Assembly (NCBI RefSeq): GCF_001889025.1
Contig: NZ_CP018154.1
Coordinates: 1,912,501-1,976,500, forward strand
From: Sphingorhabdus lutea
Lineage (GTDB): Bacteria > Pseudomonadota > Alphaproteobacteria > Sphingomonadales > Sphingomonadaceae
Direction of reading: 5' to 3'
DNA length: 64,000 nt
Each line of letters opens with the position of its first letter. The stretch's first letter is position 1. Positions 17,885-26,913 of the stretch are shown here, in pieces. A program made the translations under genes and the position numbers. The notes beneath the pieces are model-generated. The model made no database searches. It was not told the origin of the DNA and worked only from the letters and a program-made list of their open reading frames with translations.

Positions 17885-18640
17885 ATGGCGAACATTGACC
17901 TTAATTGCGACCTTGGCGAAGACAGCGCCGCCGAATCACAGGCGCGCGACATTAAAATTATGGATGTGGTCAGCAGCGTAAATATTGCATGTGGCGGGCA
18001 TGCGGGCGATGAATTTAGCATGGCATATATGATGAAGGAGGCGGCAAAGCGCGGCGTTGCCATTGGCGCGCATCCCTCCTTTCCCGATACGCAAAATTTT
18101 GGCCGTAAAGAAATGATAATGACATCGGATCAATTATCATCGGCCATTATATCTCAACTGGAAATTTTTGCTGATATTGCCCACGCCCAAAATATCGTGG
18201 TGCGCCATGTAAAACCCCATGGGGCATTATATAATATCGCGGCAAGAAATGCGGAAATTTCGCATATTATTTGCGCAGCTGTGGCCGAAATTTTTCCCAA
18301 TATAAATTATTATGGGCTCGCCGGATCGCAATGCCGCGGTATTGCGGCCCAATATGGCCTTAAATATATTGATGAAGCCTTTGCCGATCGGCGATATAAT
18401 CAGGATAAAAGTTTGGTCCAGCGTAGCGAGCCCGATGCCATTTTGCATGATGTCCCCGAACAATCTATACAGGCGCTAAATATGGCGCTTGGCAGACCAA
18501 TATTGGATAAAAATGGCGCCGATTTAACCATAAACGCACAAAGCCTTTGCCTTCATTCAGATAGCAATGACGCATTGAAAAGCGCACAGGCAATTTATCA
18601 AATTTTGCAAGAAAATGGCATTTCCATCCAACCGATATGA
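17885..18640 (+). CDS. pxpA: 5-oxoprolinase subunit A (LamB/YcsF family)
   Basis: Subunit A of the prokaryotic ATP-dependent 5-oxoprolinase, which opens pyroglutamate to glutamate together with PxpB and PxpC. The protein has 251 residues, the usual length. Family motifs are visible: IDLNCDLGED at the N-terminus, NIACGGHAGDE, GAHPSFPD, VRHVKPHGALYN, and EAFADRRYNQDKSLVQR. It begins three bases after the NRAMP-like gene and overlaps pxpB by four bases (ATGA), so the cluster is a tight operon transporter-pxpA-pxpB-pxpC. The reaction is known for the family; the operon role is supported by all three subunits being present. Confidence 0.95.
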   Translation: MANIDLNCDLGEDSAAESQARDIKIMDVVSSVNIACGGHAGDEFSMAYMMKEAAKRGVAIGAHPSFPDTQNFGRKEMIMTSDQLSSAIISQLEIFADIAHAQNIVVRHVKPHGALYNIAARNAEISHIICAAVAEIFPNINYYGLAGSQCRGIAAQYGLKYIDEAFADRRYNQDKSLVQRSEPDAILHDVPEQSIQALNMALGRPILDKNGADLTINAQSLCLHSDSNDALKSAQAIYQILQENGISIQPI

Positions 18641-19290
18641 ACCAAATTAACATCATATATAGCGGCGAAGATTATATCCTTATCGCGCCATATGAAGGAT
18701 TAAGCGCATCACAAACCGCAAGCCGTCTGCGCAGCGATTTTTTTGCCGATATTATTGCCGGATGGTCTGATATCGCCATAAGCTATGACCCATTATTATA
18801 TGATGAGGCAAAGATTATGGCGCAAATTACCCAATGCCTTTCCCCGCCACATGATAAAGTGCAAACAGATGAAAAACAGCATATATTAACTGCAAATTTT
18901 ACTGCTGCGGATGCGCCCGACATTTTAATGGCCAGCCAATTTTACGATATGAGCAAAGATGATTTTATATCCCATATCCAAACAAGCATATTTGACGTGG
19001 TGATGATGGGCTTTCAACCCGGCTTTGCATATTTACAAAATTCTAATGATTTATTTCAACGCCCCATGACGCGTTTGGATAATCCCCGGCAACATGTACC
19101 GGCTGGAAGTATTGGTTTTTTGGGAAATCGCGCCTGTATTTATGCAAATGACGGCCCGGGCGGCTGGCCCATTATTGGCCGGATAAGTCAATCATTAGTG
19201 CATTTAGATATAGCGGAAAATGGCCAATCGCCCTTTTTATTAAAATTGGGGGATGAGATTATTTTTTCGTCCGTGGAAATTGCAACATGA
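18637..19290 (+). CDS. pxpB: 5-oxoprolinase subunit B (KipI/allophanate hydrolase subunit 1)
   Basis: Subunit B of the PxpABC 5-oxoprolinase. The protein has 217 residues. The diagnostic segment is GFQPGFAYL, then RLDNPRQHVPAGSIGF and NDGPGGWPIIGRI. The same fold is the carboxyltransferase C/D module of urea amidolyase, and KipI in Bacillus. It overlaps pxpA upstream and pxpC downstream by four bases each, so equal expression of the subunits is likely. Confidence 0.95.
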   Translation: MNQINIIYSGEDYILIAPYEGLSASQTASRLRSDFFADIIAGWSDIAISYDPLLYDEAKIMAQITQCLSPPHDKVQTDEKQHILTANFTAADAPDILMASQFYDMSKDDFISHIQTSIFDVVMMGFQPGFAYLQNSNDLFQRPMTRLDNPRQHVPAGSIGFLGNRACIYANDGPGGWPIIGRISQSLVHLDIAENGQSPFLLKLGDEIIFSSVEIAT

Positions 19291-20240
19291 TAGCCGCGTT
19301 AAAAATTATAAATCCGGGCATTGGCTCGACCTTACAGGGAATTCCCTATCGCGCGAATCGCGCCTTTGGCATGCCCCTATGCGGTCCTGCAGAGCCGATT
19401 ATGATGGCATTGGCCAATTATTTGGTAGGAAATGAAAGCAGCGCCCTTGCCCTTGAAACAGGCTGGTCGCCGCTTCGCTTAACCGCCATGGGTGATGTGA
19501 AAATTGCGGTTGCAGGTTCAATTGATTATGTGACGATAAATGGCGTAATTGCGGACCATTATTCCACCCTATATGTACCATGCGGCGGCGACATATTCAT
19601 CATGCCCAATAATATAGGACGCAGCTGCTATCTTGCCATATCGGGCGGATTTGTCGGGGAAAAATGGATGCAAGGTAATTCAACCTATCTTCCTTCCAAA
19701 ATTGGTGGTTCGGCCTTGATCCCTATTTTTGGAGGGCATATTTTACATGCCAATCACCCGCAAATTATTGGAGATAATATATGCCATATCCCGATTGAAT
19801 ATCGCCAGCCAATTTTGACAGATAAGATTATCCGTTTTATTGCCGGGCCAGAATGGCATTTATTAGATGAAGGACAAAAGGCGCTATTCACAACGCAAAA
19901 ATGGCAGATTAGCAATCGTGGAGACCGAATGGGATTGTCATTAAACGGCAAAAATGCGTTAAAAATTCCGCATCATCATATGGATAGCAGCGCGGTTTTC
20001 AACGGCACCATTCAATGCCCGCCAAATGGACAGCCCTATATTTTGGGGGTTGATGGCCAAACAAGCGGCGGATATCCGCGCATTGCCCAAATTATCGCGG
20101 CGGATCGGCATTTAATTGGTGGCTGTGCGCCGGGAAATAATATTATTTTCCAAATGAAAGAACCGGAGGAAGCGCGTCGCCTCCACCGGTTAAAACTTTC
20201 AAAATGGCGGGAATTACTTCCCGATTTACGGCTGGATTAA
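19287..20240 (+). CDS. pxpC: 5-oxoprolinase subunit C (KipA/allophanate hydrolase subunit 2)
   Basis: Subunit C of the PxpABC complex. The protein has 317 residues, with the start-proximal NPGIGSTLQGIPYR, the AFGMPLCGPAEPIMMALAN motif, SNRGDRMGLSLNG, and late DGQTSGGYPRIAQIIAADRHLIG typical of the family. The complex produces glutamate from pyroglutamate, a metabolite that forms spontaneously from glutamine and that bacteria must recycle. It converges with rpmE, leaving a 16-base gap and no clear hairpin. Confidence 0.95.
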   Translation: MIAALKIINPGIGSTLQGIPYRANRAFGMPLCGPAEPIMMALANYLVGNESSALALETGWSPLRLTAMGDVKIAVAGSIDYVTINGVIADHYSTLYVPCGGDIFIMPNNIGRSCYLAISGGFVGEKWMQGNSTYLPSKIGGSALIPIFGGHILHANHPQIIGDNICHIPIEYRQPILTDKIIRFIAGPEWHLLDEGQKALFTTQKWQISNRGDRMGLSLNGKNALKIPHHHMDSSAVFNGTIQCPPNGQPYILGVDGQTSGGYPRIAQIIAADRHLIGGCAPGNNIIFQMKEPEEARRLHRLKLSKWRELLPDLRLD

Positions 20241-20256
20241 AACAGCCATAATTCCA

Positions 20257-20484
20257 TTATTTTTTAAGTGAAAGACCGCCAAAACGCTTGTTAAAGCGTG
20301 CAACCTGACCGCCTGCATCCAACATACGTTGGTTGCCACCATTCCATGCAGGGTGAGAAGAAGGGTCAATATCCAATTTCAGGACGTCGCCTTCCTTGCC
20401 CCATGTGGAACGCGTTTCAAATTGCGAACCATCGGTCATTTGTACTTTAATCATGTGATAATCGGGATGAATATCTTTTTTCAT
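20257..20484 (-). CDS. rpmE: 50S ribosomal protein L31 (Cys-free form)
   Basis: Ribosomal protein bL31 of 75 residues. It starts [10 protein letters not shown] and keeps [12 protein letters not shown] and the C-terminal [13 protein letters not shown], but has none of the four zinc-binding Cys of the C+ form. The ATG at 20484 has GGAG eight bases upstream; an in-frame TTG one codon earlier is ignored. The gene follows fabZ by 156 bases on the same strand. The gap contains an imperfect hairpin (20601-20620) and a small CTGGT/ACCAG dyad, and may hold the rpmE promoter. Confidence 0.96.
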   Translation of the reverse strand: MKKDIHPDYHMIKVQMTDGSQFETRSTWGKEGDVLKLDIDPSSHPAWNGGNQRMLDAGGQVARFNKRFGGLSLKK

Positions 20485-20600
20485 CAATCTTGCTCCATAT
20501 TTTGACTGGTTTCCGACCAGCCATTAGAACGGCCCAAATGGACAGAAGCAACGCCAATAACGGGGCTTCTTAACATTTGCAACCAATAGTTTTAATAAAG

Positions 20601-20620
20601 GCGGATAAAATAACCCGCCC
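20601..20620 (-). terminator. Weak candidate terminator after fabZ
   Basis: On the minus strand GGCGG (20620-20616) pairs with CCGCC (20605-20601) around a T-rich 10-base loop, followed by TTTATT. The stem is only five pairs, so termination may be partial. It lies 24 bases after the fabZ stop and would end the rpsB-to-fabZ operon before rpmE. Confidence 0.4.
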
Positions 20621-20643
20621 CCTCTTTCGGGACAATGAAAACC

Positions 20644-21099
20644 TTATTGCGGGGGATCTGCAATCATTGCCATAAATTCCGCCTCTGCGGCCACAATATC
20701 ACCCAACATTGCCTTACCCGCAAATCGGCAGGCACGTTTGCTCTGTTTGGTAAATTCGACATTTAAATGCAGTAAACAACCCGGTTCAACGGGCGCACGG
20801 AATTTGGCATTGTCAATTGACATGAAATAAACCAGCTTACCCGATCCGGCAAGACCAAGGCTTTCCATCGCCAACACGCCAGCCGCCTGTGCCAAAGCCT
20901 CAACAATCATAACCCCTGGCATGATGGGGCGTCCAGGGAAATGCCCTTGAAAAAACCCTTCATTCATGGTCACAGCCTTTACCGCGACAATCCGCTCATT
21001 CATGACCAGTTCTTCAACACGGTCAACTAACAACATGGGATAACGGTGCGGAAGCACCGCCATCACCTTGCGGACATCATATCCCTCGACTTTGGTCAT
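20644..21099 (-). CDS. fabZ: 3-hydroxyacyl-ACP dehydratase FabZ
   Basis: Dehydratase of fatty-acid elongation with a hotdog fold. The protein has 151 residues, usual length. The catalytic His53 is in [13 protein letters not shown], and Glu67 follows in [11 protein letters not shown]; the [13 protein letters not shown] start and CRFAGKAM are also typical. It follows skp by 17 bases as the last gene of the bam-skp cluster. In most Gram-negative bacteria lpxD lies between skp and fabZ and lpxA follows fabZ; both are absent here, which fits a lipid A-free sphingomonad. Confidence 0.97.
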   Translation of the reverse strand: MTKVEGYDVRKVMAVLPHRYPMLLVDRVEELVMNERIVAVKAVTMNEGFFQGHFPGRPIMPGVMIVEALAQAAGVLAMESLGLAGSGKLVYFMSIDNAKFRAPVEPGCLLHLNVEFTKQSKRACRFAGKAMLGDIVAAEAEFMAMIADPPQ

Positions 21100-21116
21100 A
21101 TTGCCCCCAATTGACC

Positions 21117-21815
21117 TTAGCGTGATTCAGGTTGCGCAGCATTGGCAGCTGGCGCATTTTGTTGTGCAGCGGCCTGTGCGGCGCGTTGACGCGCAACATT
21201 GGTCAATAATTGTTGAATTTGTTCATAAATGCCATATCCCTGACGCGAAGGCTGCCATTCTGCGGGCGGTGTAATTGATGCTGTTGGCACCAATTTATCC
21301 AATTCCGCCGTAATTGCGGGCGAAATATCAATTGCTTCAGGTGCCCATAAAAATGCATCGGGCGCCAAAATAAAATTGATTTTTTTCGCTGTCACCACGC
21401 TTTGCTGTGCGGCGGCATATTGCTGCAAATATTGCTCAATTATATAAACACGCGCACGAATTGCAGGTGCTTCCAATTGATTTATTTCATCTTCTTTTTG
21501 TTGTAATTGCGTCAAAAGCGGGTTTTTAGCCTTAATCGCTGCATCAAGTTCAGCCTGGGTTAGCTCTTTATTGCCATCGGTATCAAGCTGGGCATTTATG
21601 TCGTTAATTTCTTTTAACTTGCCCTGTATCAATCCGCTATTCGCGCTGAAAGTATTTTGAACCTGTTCATATGCAGCCCCAAAACCCTTTGCCTTTACAA
21701 TAGAGGTTGTGACATCGGCAGTCGCGATACCAGCAACCTGTGCCTGTGCCGCAGGAGCGATAAATAATGCCGAGGCAGTTGCAGCCATTAAAATATTTTT
21801 CATAGATTTAATCAT
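21117..21815 (-). CDS. skp: Skp/OmpH-type periplasmic chaperone with an EF-hand-like loop
   Basis: A periplasmic holdase for outer-membrane proteins by family. The protein has 232 residues, longer than the about 160 of enteric Skp. Signal peptide 1-26 (ends AQA), then [21 protein letters not shown] and a long helical, Gln/Ala-rich tentacle region. Within it, D78-E89 ([12 protein letters not shown]) matches an EF-hand calcium loop: acid at 1, 3 and Asn at 5, hydrophobic Leu at 8, Glu at 12, though Lys sits at 6 where Gly is usual. The C-terminal 50 residues are Ala/Gln/Pro-rich and probably disordered. It begins on the last base of the bamA stop (TAATG), and fabZ follows. Calcium binding is an inference. 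Confidence 0.85.
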   Translation of the reverse strand: MIKSMKNILMAATASALFIAPAAQAQVAGIATADVTTSIVKAKGFGAAYEQVQNTFSANSGLIQGKLKEINDINAQLDTDGNKELTQAELDAAIKAKNPLLTQLQQKEDEINQLEAPAIRARVYIIEQYLQQYAAAQQSVVTAKKINFILAPDAFLWAPEAIDISPAITAELDKLVPTASITPPAEWQPSRQGYGIYEQIQQLLTNVARQRAAQAAAQQNAPAANAAQPESR

Positions 21816-24511
21816 TAGAATTGTGTTCCTACATTGAATGAGAATAATTTGGTATCGTCGCCCTCTTTTTTCAAAAGAGCATGTGCGATATCAATTCGGA
21901 ATGGACCAAATGGAGAGTTCCAGTTCACACCAAAACCAACCGATAATCTTGGTGAAATGCTATCACCAAAAAATACTTCCTCACGAGGGGTAATGACCCG
22001 TGCGTCGCTGGCACAAATATTAAATGCCCCTGTTGCCGCGCTGCCATCGGTTGGCGTGACGCGCGTTGCAAATGTTGTACCTGTGGATGATTGGCATAGC
22101 GATTTATAATTGCCGTCACTGCTATCCAAAAAGTCAGAAAGAGTGGTCAAAATTGGTTTTCTGATATTAAAGACCGAACCAATATCCATGAATAAGGATG
22201 GACGAAGGCCAAGCTCACTTGCACCTGTACCCAATGGAATTTCAAGCTCCGCACGGCCAAGATAATATGCACGTCCGCCAATTGCATCATCAAAATTGAT
22301 ACTGTTACGACCCAATTCACGGTTAACCACTGGGCTTGATGGATCGGTCATGTCAACATCAATATAACGAATAACACGCGGCCCAACGCCGCGAATATCA
22401 AATCCGCGAATTTGCGGCTCGCCCAAATAAAAACGGTCGGTCAATCGCACATCATCAATGCCATTTGCATCGGTTCCGCGATTTTCCAATGGATGAATAT
22501 ATCCGCCCTCACCCTTTAATGAAAAGATAAAGCCGCTTTTGGTTAAACGCCAATATTTATCGGCATTAAAACGTGTTTTAACATATTTAACACTACCGCC
22601 CAGCCCGGCAAAATCTTGGCTCAGGCTAAGGCTATATCCCCTTGTCGGGCGCAGACGGCTGTCGCGCGTGTCATATAGGAATGTATAACCCAAAAGCGAT
22701 GTTGTGCGCTTACCCACCGCTTCACATAAAAAACGACCTACTTGATAAGTGTCGCATTCCGATGGCAATGGCCCTGTGCCATCAGGATCATAAAAGAAGA
22801 TGTCCGATAAGGAAACCTCATCATAGCTTAATGAATAACGCGCCTGAAATAATAAAAATTCATTAATCGGCGTGCCTGCCGATATGGAAAGGCCCGTTGT
22901 CGTCTGGCTATATGTTGTATTGCTGCTGGTGCCATATCCATTATCATAATCCTGACGGAAAATTGACCCGCTAACCGCAATTGAACGGTCAAATAATGAT
23001 GGCTCAGTAAAGGAAAGTTGTGCGGATTTTGAAAGGCTGGAATAAGACATGCTCAGCCCCAATTCCTGCCCCATGCCACGGAAATTCTTTTGACGAATTG
23101 AACCTTGGAAAATAAAGCTTTCAAGGCTAGAGAAACCCGCAGAAAGCGAAAGCTCACCTGTGGGCTTTTCCTCCACATTGGCGACCAGAACAATACGATC
23201 TGGCGCGCTGCCGTCCACTTGCTCTACCTCAAAATCTTCCTGAAAATAACCAAGCGATTTAATACGATCGGCCGATCTTTTGACCAAGAAACTGTTAAAC
23301 GCATCGCCTTCGTTCAAACGAAATTCGCGGCGAAGCACTTTATCTTTGGTTTGGGTATTACCATTAATGTCAATCCGCTCCACATAAACGCGCGGCGTTT
23401 CGGCAAGGGTAAAGGTCACATTCATGACCAAATCATCTTTATTGCGGTCAAATTGCGGGCGCACATCAGCAAAGGCATAGCCAAACAAACCGGCGCTTTC
23501 ACTTAATGATTCAACTGTATCCTCAACCTCTTGGGCATTATACCATTCACCCTTTTTCATCGGCAGATTTGCCGAAAGCGCCTCTGATTTAAAATCACGA
23601 ATTTGGCTTTCAACCGTTACATCGCCAAATTTATATTTATCACCCTCTTCAACAACATAGGTGATAATGAAATCTTTTTTATCGGGGGTTAATTCGGTAA
23701 CCGCCGACACAACACGAAAATCAACATAACCCTCGGTCAAATAAAATTGACGCAATTTTTGTTGGTCAAATGCCAAACGATCGGGATCATAGCTGGTACC
23801 AGAGGATAAAAGCTTGGTCCAACGTGCCTGTTTGGTCAACATTTGACCACGAAGTTCACCGTCGGAGAATTTTTCATTGCCAATAATGTTAATTTGACGA
23901 ACTTTTGATTTTGGGCCTTCCTCAATCTCAAAAACAACATCAACACGGTTCTGGTCCAATTGCACCAATTTTGGTTCTACATTGGCGGCGAAACGCCCCT
24001 GACGTTTATATAGCTCGATTATACGTGCAACATCGGCGCGCACCTTGCTGCGCGAGAAAATTTGCCGCGGGGCAAGGCGAATTTCAGGTTGAATTTTATC
24101 ATTTTTGACGCGTTTATTGCCTTCTAAGATAATCCGGTTAACCACGGGATTTTCTTTCACCTCAATAACAACAGCGCCAGCATTATTTTGGATTGAAACA
24201 TCGGCGAATAATTCGGTTGCAAATAAATCTTTAATCGCTTGGTCAGCGGCGACTTGTGACCAATTTTGACCTTCGCGTAATTGGATATAGCTGCGAACAG
24301 TATCGCCCTCTAAACGCTGCGATCCGACAACGACAATCGACCTTATTTGCTGCGAATCTGTGGCAGATGCTGGAGCAGCGGGTGCTTGCTGCGCCATAAC
24401 TGGCTGTGCAAGCGCGATGGATAATGACATGCCAATCGGGGTCAATATGGTTGAACCCCATAAAAATGCTGGCTTTTTTGTAATTTGCATATTTCGCTTT
24501 TCCAGTTTCAT
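21815..24511 (-). CDS. bamA: Outer-membrane protein assembly factor BamA
   Basis: Core of the beta-barrel assembly machine in the outer membrane. From the ATG at 24511 the protein has 898 residues: a signal peptide (ends VMAQ), then five POTRA domains through about residue 430 (for example GDTVRSYIQLREGQ, NKRVKNDKIQPEIRL, GNEKFSDGELRGQM, GNTQTKDKVLRREFRLNEGDAFN), and a C-terminal 16-strand barrel. The barrel has RGYSLSLSQDF and the VRGF-like QIRGFDIRGVGPR that lid the pore, and it ends in a Phe after NVGTQ, the usual sorting signal. The alternative start is ATG 24490, which lies closer to a purine-rich site; the open frame extends to a TTG at 24556. Upstream rseP is 130 bases away. Confidence 0.95.
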   Translation of the reverse strand: MKLEKRNMQITKKPAFLWGSTILTPIGMSLSIALAQPVMAQQAPAAPASATDSQQIRSIVVVGSQRLEGDTVRSYIQLREGQNWSQVAADQAIKDLFATELFADVSIQNNAGAVVIEVKENPVVNRIILEGNKRVKNDKIQPEIRLAPRQIFSRSKVRADVARIIELYKRQGRFAANVEPKLVQLDQNRVDVVFEIEEGPKSKVRQINIIGNEKFSDGELRGQMLTKQARWTKLLSSGTSYDPDRLAFDQQKLRQFYLTEGYVDFRVVSAVTELTPDKKDFIITYVVEEGDKYKFGDVTVESQIRDFKSEALSANLPMKKGEWYNAQEVEDTVESLSESAGLFGYAFADVRPQFDRNKDDLVMNVTFTLAETPRVYVERIDINGNTQTKDKVLRREFRLNEGDAFNSFLVKRSADRIKSLGYFQEDFEVEQVDGSAPDRIVLVANVEEKPTGELSLSAGFSSLESFIFQGSIRQKNFRGMGQELGLSMSYSSLSKSAQLSFTEPSLFDRSIAVSGSIFRQDYDNGYGTSSNTTYSQTTTGLSISAGTPINEFLLFQARYSLSYDEVSLSDIFFYDPDGTGPLPSECDTYQVGRFLCEAVGKRTTSLLGYTFLYDTRDSRLRPTRGYSLSLSQDFAGLGGSVKYVKTRFNADKYWRLTKSGFIFSLKGEGGYIHPLENRGTDANGIDDVRLTDRFYLGEPQIRGFDIRGVGPRVIRYIDVDMTDPSSPVVNRELGRNSINFDDAIGGRAYYLGRAELEIPLGTGASELGLRPSLFMDIGSVFNIRKPILTTLSDFLDSSDGNYKSLCQSSTGTTFATRVTPTDGSAATGAFNICASDARVITPREEVFFGDSISPRLSVGFGVNWNSPFGPFRIDIAHALLKKEGDDTKLFSFNVGTQF

Positions 24512-24609
24512 CACTTTATTTTTATCCCTTGCCCCCAAGAAATTTCCATTGCGCAAATGGGATATATATCCCCTGCCCGACTATCGCCTTTTGTTCAAGC
24601 CTCCTAAAG

Positions 24610-24630
24610 CTGAAATATAATAATTCAGCC
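24610..24630 (-). terminator. Weak hairpin between rseP and bamA
   Basis: GCTGAA (24610-24615) pairs with TTCAGC (24625-24630) across a 9-base AT loop, followed on the minus strand by TTTAGG. It is at most a partial terminator; bamA is likely also transcribed from a promoter in this 130-base gap. Confidence 0.3.
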
Positions 24631-24640
24631 TAAAACCTCA

Positions 24641-25744
24641 TCACACCAATGATAAAATATCATTATAGGTAACCACCAGCATAAAGCCGATTAAAAATAT
24701 AAATCCAACCCTAAATGCCCATTCTTGTATCGCGGGATTGGGCGGCTTCCTTGTCACCGCTTCAATCCCATATAATAATAAATGTCCACCATCCAGCATA
24801 GGGATTGGCAAAAGGTTGATGAACCCTAAGTTAATCGAGATCATCGCTATTAAAGAAATAAAGGCGGCAAGGCCCAAGGTAAATTGTTCGCCAGATATTT
24901 TCGCAATTTTTACAGGCCCGCCCAATTCTTTAACCGAACGCTGTCCCGACAATATTTGACCAAGGCCGGTTACCGTTAACCGAATAATCGCACCGGTTTC
25001 CTTTACCGCCAACCACGGGGCTTCATAAATGGGAACTTCCCGAATCTCTGCACCCGATGCCCCAATACCCAATTGGCCAATTTTTTGTTCATTGCCAAAT
25101 TTGTCGGTCATGATTGTGTGGCCAATTTGGCCCATTAAGGTCATTTTTTGACCATCGCGGACAATATCTATTTCCACATTTTGACCGCCATAAATGCTAA
25201 TCTCTCTGGCCAATTCGGGGAAATTTTCCATTTCAACACCGTTGAAACTGGTCACCAAATCGCCTTTTTTAATGCCCATTTTGTCCGCCGGGCTTTGCGC
25301 CTGCACCTGATCAATTCGGGCGGGCATGACAACCTGGCCATAGGTCATGAAAAATCCCGCCATAATGGCAATCGCCAAGATAAAATTGGTCGCCGGCCCT
25401 GCAAAAACAATAATTGCCCGCTGCCATAGAGGCTTTGCAGGAAAACTATGCGCACGCTCCTCTTCGGGCATTTCTTTCCATGCATCGTCATTTTGGCTGG
25501 CAGCATTTGCATCTCCTGCAAATTGCACATATCCGCCCAGTGGCAATAACGCCACGCGCCATAATGTGCCGCGTTTATCCACGCGCCCAAAAATTTGTGG
25601 ACCAAAGCCAATTGAAAATTTTTCTGCCTTTACGCCAAAAAAACGCCCCGCATAATAATGGCCCAATTCATGAATAATAACCAAAATGCCAATCATTGTT
25701 AAAAATGACAATATGGTCACAAATATATTAGGAGAATCGATCAT
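24641..25744 (-). CDS. rseP: Site-2 intramembrane zinc protease RseP
   Basis: Intramembrane metalloprotease that cleaves anti-sigma factors in regulated proteolysis. The protein has 367 residues with four membrane helices. The catalytic HELGH (H25, E26, H29) is in helix 1 and the second zinc motif NLLPIPMLDGG is in helix 3. One periplasmic PDZ domain lies between (about residues 125-200; DQVQAQSPADKMGIKKGDLVTSFNGVEM), whereas E. coli RseP has two. It starts five bases after the dxr stop. Confidence 0.95.
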   Translation of the reverse strand: MIDSPNIFVTILSFLTMIGILVIIHELGHYYAGRFFGVKAEKFSIGFGPQIFGRVDKRGTLWRVALLPLGGYVQFAGDANAASQNDDAWKEMPEEERAHSFPAKPLWQRAIIVFAGPATNFILAIAIMAGFFMTYGQVVMPARIDQVQAQSPADKMGIKKGDLVTSFNGVEMENFPELAREISIYGGQNVEIDIVRDGQKMTLMGQIGHTIMTDKFGNEQKIGQLGIGASGAEIREVPIYEAPWLAVKETGAIIRLTVTGLGQILSGQRSVKELGGPVKIAKISGEQFTLGLAAFISLIAMISINLGFINLLPIPMLDGGHLLLYGIEAVTRKPPNPAIQEWAFRVGFIFLIGFMLVVTYNDILSLV

Positions 25745-25749
25745 TATTT

Positions 25750-26913
25750 CTATGCGGCCTTTATAATATTATCTTGGCAATAACGCCTGACTTCTGCATC
25801 TATGCTGAACACATCGTCCAGATGCGATAATTTTTCATCACCATATTGGTCCATGGCATCGCGCACAATATTGATGATGTCCAAAAATGCGATTTTTTCT
25901 TCTAAAAATGCGCCAACGGCAATTTCATTGGCGGCATTCATCACCGCTGCCGCTGCGCCACCCTTTTGCGCAGCATATTTTGCAATGGCAATGGCGGGAA
26001 ATCGGGTTTCATCGGGCTGCTCAAAAGTTAATTGGCCAATTTCGGCAAGGTTCAACGGCGTGCAATTTGTTGCCATACGCGCGGGCCATGCCAATGCACT
26101 GGCAATGGGAATACGCATATCGGGCGCACCTAGCTGCGCCAAGGTGGAGCAATCATGAAATTCCACCATGCTATGGATCACCGATTGGGGGTGCACCAAA
26201 ATATCCAGCTTATCCAAACCCACGGGAAAAAGATGATGCGCCTCAATAAATTCCAGCCCCTTATTCATCATCGTTGCGCTGTCCACGCTAATCTTTGCGC
26301 CCATTGACCAATTGGGGTGCGCCACCGCCTGTTTCGGGGTGACATTGCGCATTTTTTCCAATGTGAATTCTCGAAATGGCCCGCCCGATGCGGTAAGCGT
26401 AATTTTGCGCACCTCGTCAATTTTTCCGCCCGCAAGGCATTGGAATATGGCATTATGCTCGCTATCCACTGGAAGCAAAGTTGCGCCTGATTTTTGCACC
26501 GCCGCCATCATTAACGCACCGGCAGAAACCAACGATTCCTTATTGGCCAGCGCAACATAATTGCCCTGTTCAATAGCAGCCAAAGTCGGCTTTAACCCCG
26601 CCGTTCCAACAATAGAGGCCATTGTCATGTCGGCATTGCGCCGCGCAGCGTCAATCAATGCACCCTCACCTGCTGCGGCCTCTATACCAGATCCGGATAA
26701 GGCGGATTTCAAACTTTCATACGCCGCCTCATCGGCGACAACGGCAATTTCGGCCTCAAATTTTATCGCCAGCGCAGCCAGCGCTTCGGCATTGCCATTG
26801 GCCGTTAAGGCCACGACCTTAAATTGATCGCGATTTGCCCCGACCAGATCCAAAGTGGACATGCCCACCGAACCTGTTGCCCCAAATATAGAAATTGATC
26901 GCGAAGCACTCAT
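25750..26913 (-). CDS. dxr: 1-deoxy-D-xylulose 5-phosphate reductoisomerase
   Basis: NADPH- and metal-dependent enzyme making MEP, first committed step of non-mevalonate isoprenoid synthesis. The protein has 387 residues. NADP-binding FGATGSVGMSTLDL near the N-terminus; metal and substrate ligands in LLPVDSEHNAIFQCL (D, E), TASGGPFRE, KISVDSATMMNKGLEFIEAHHLF, and the PHPQSVIHSMVEF turn. The start ATG overlaps the cdsA stop by four bases. Linked functionally to uppS (isoprenoid use) upstream. Confidence 0.96.
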   Translation of the reverse strand: MSASRSISIFGATGSVGMSTLDLVGANRDQFKVVALTANGNAEALAALAIKFEAEIAVVADEAAYESLKSALSGSGIEAAAGEGALIDAARRNADMTMASIVGTAGLKPTLAAIEQGNYVALANKESLVSAGALMMAAVQKSGATLLPVDSEHNAIFQCLAGGKIDEVRKITLTASGGPFREFTLEKMRNVTPKQAVAHPNWSMGAKISVDSATMMNKGLEFIEAHHLFPVGLDKLDILVHPQSVIHSMVEFHDCSTLAQLGAPDMRIPIASALAWPARMATNCTPLNLAEIGQLTFEQPDETRFPAIAIAKYAAQKGGAAAAVMNAANEIAVGAFLEEKIAFLDIINIVRDAMDQYGDEKLSHLDDVFSIDAEVRRYCQDNIIKAA

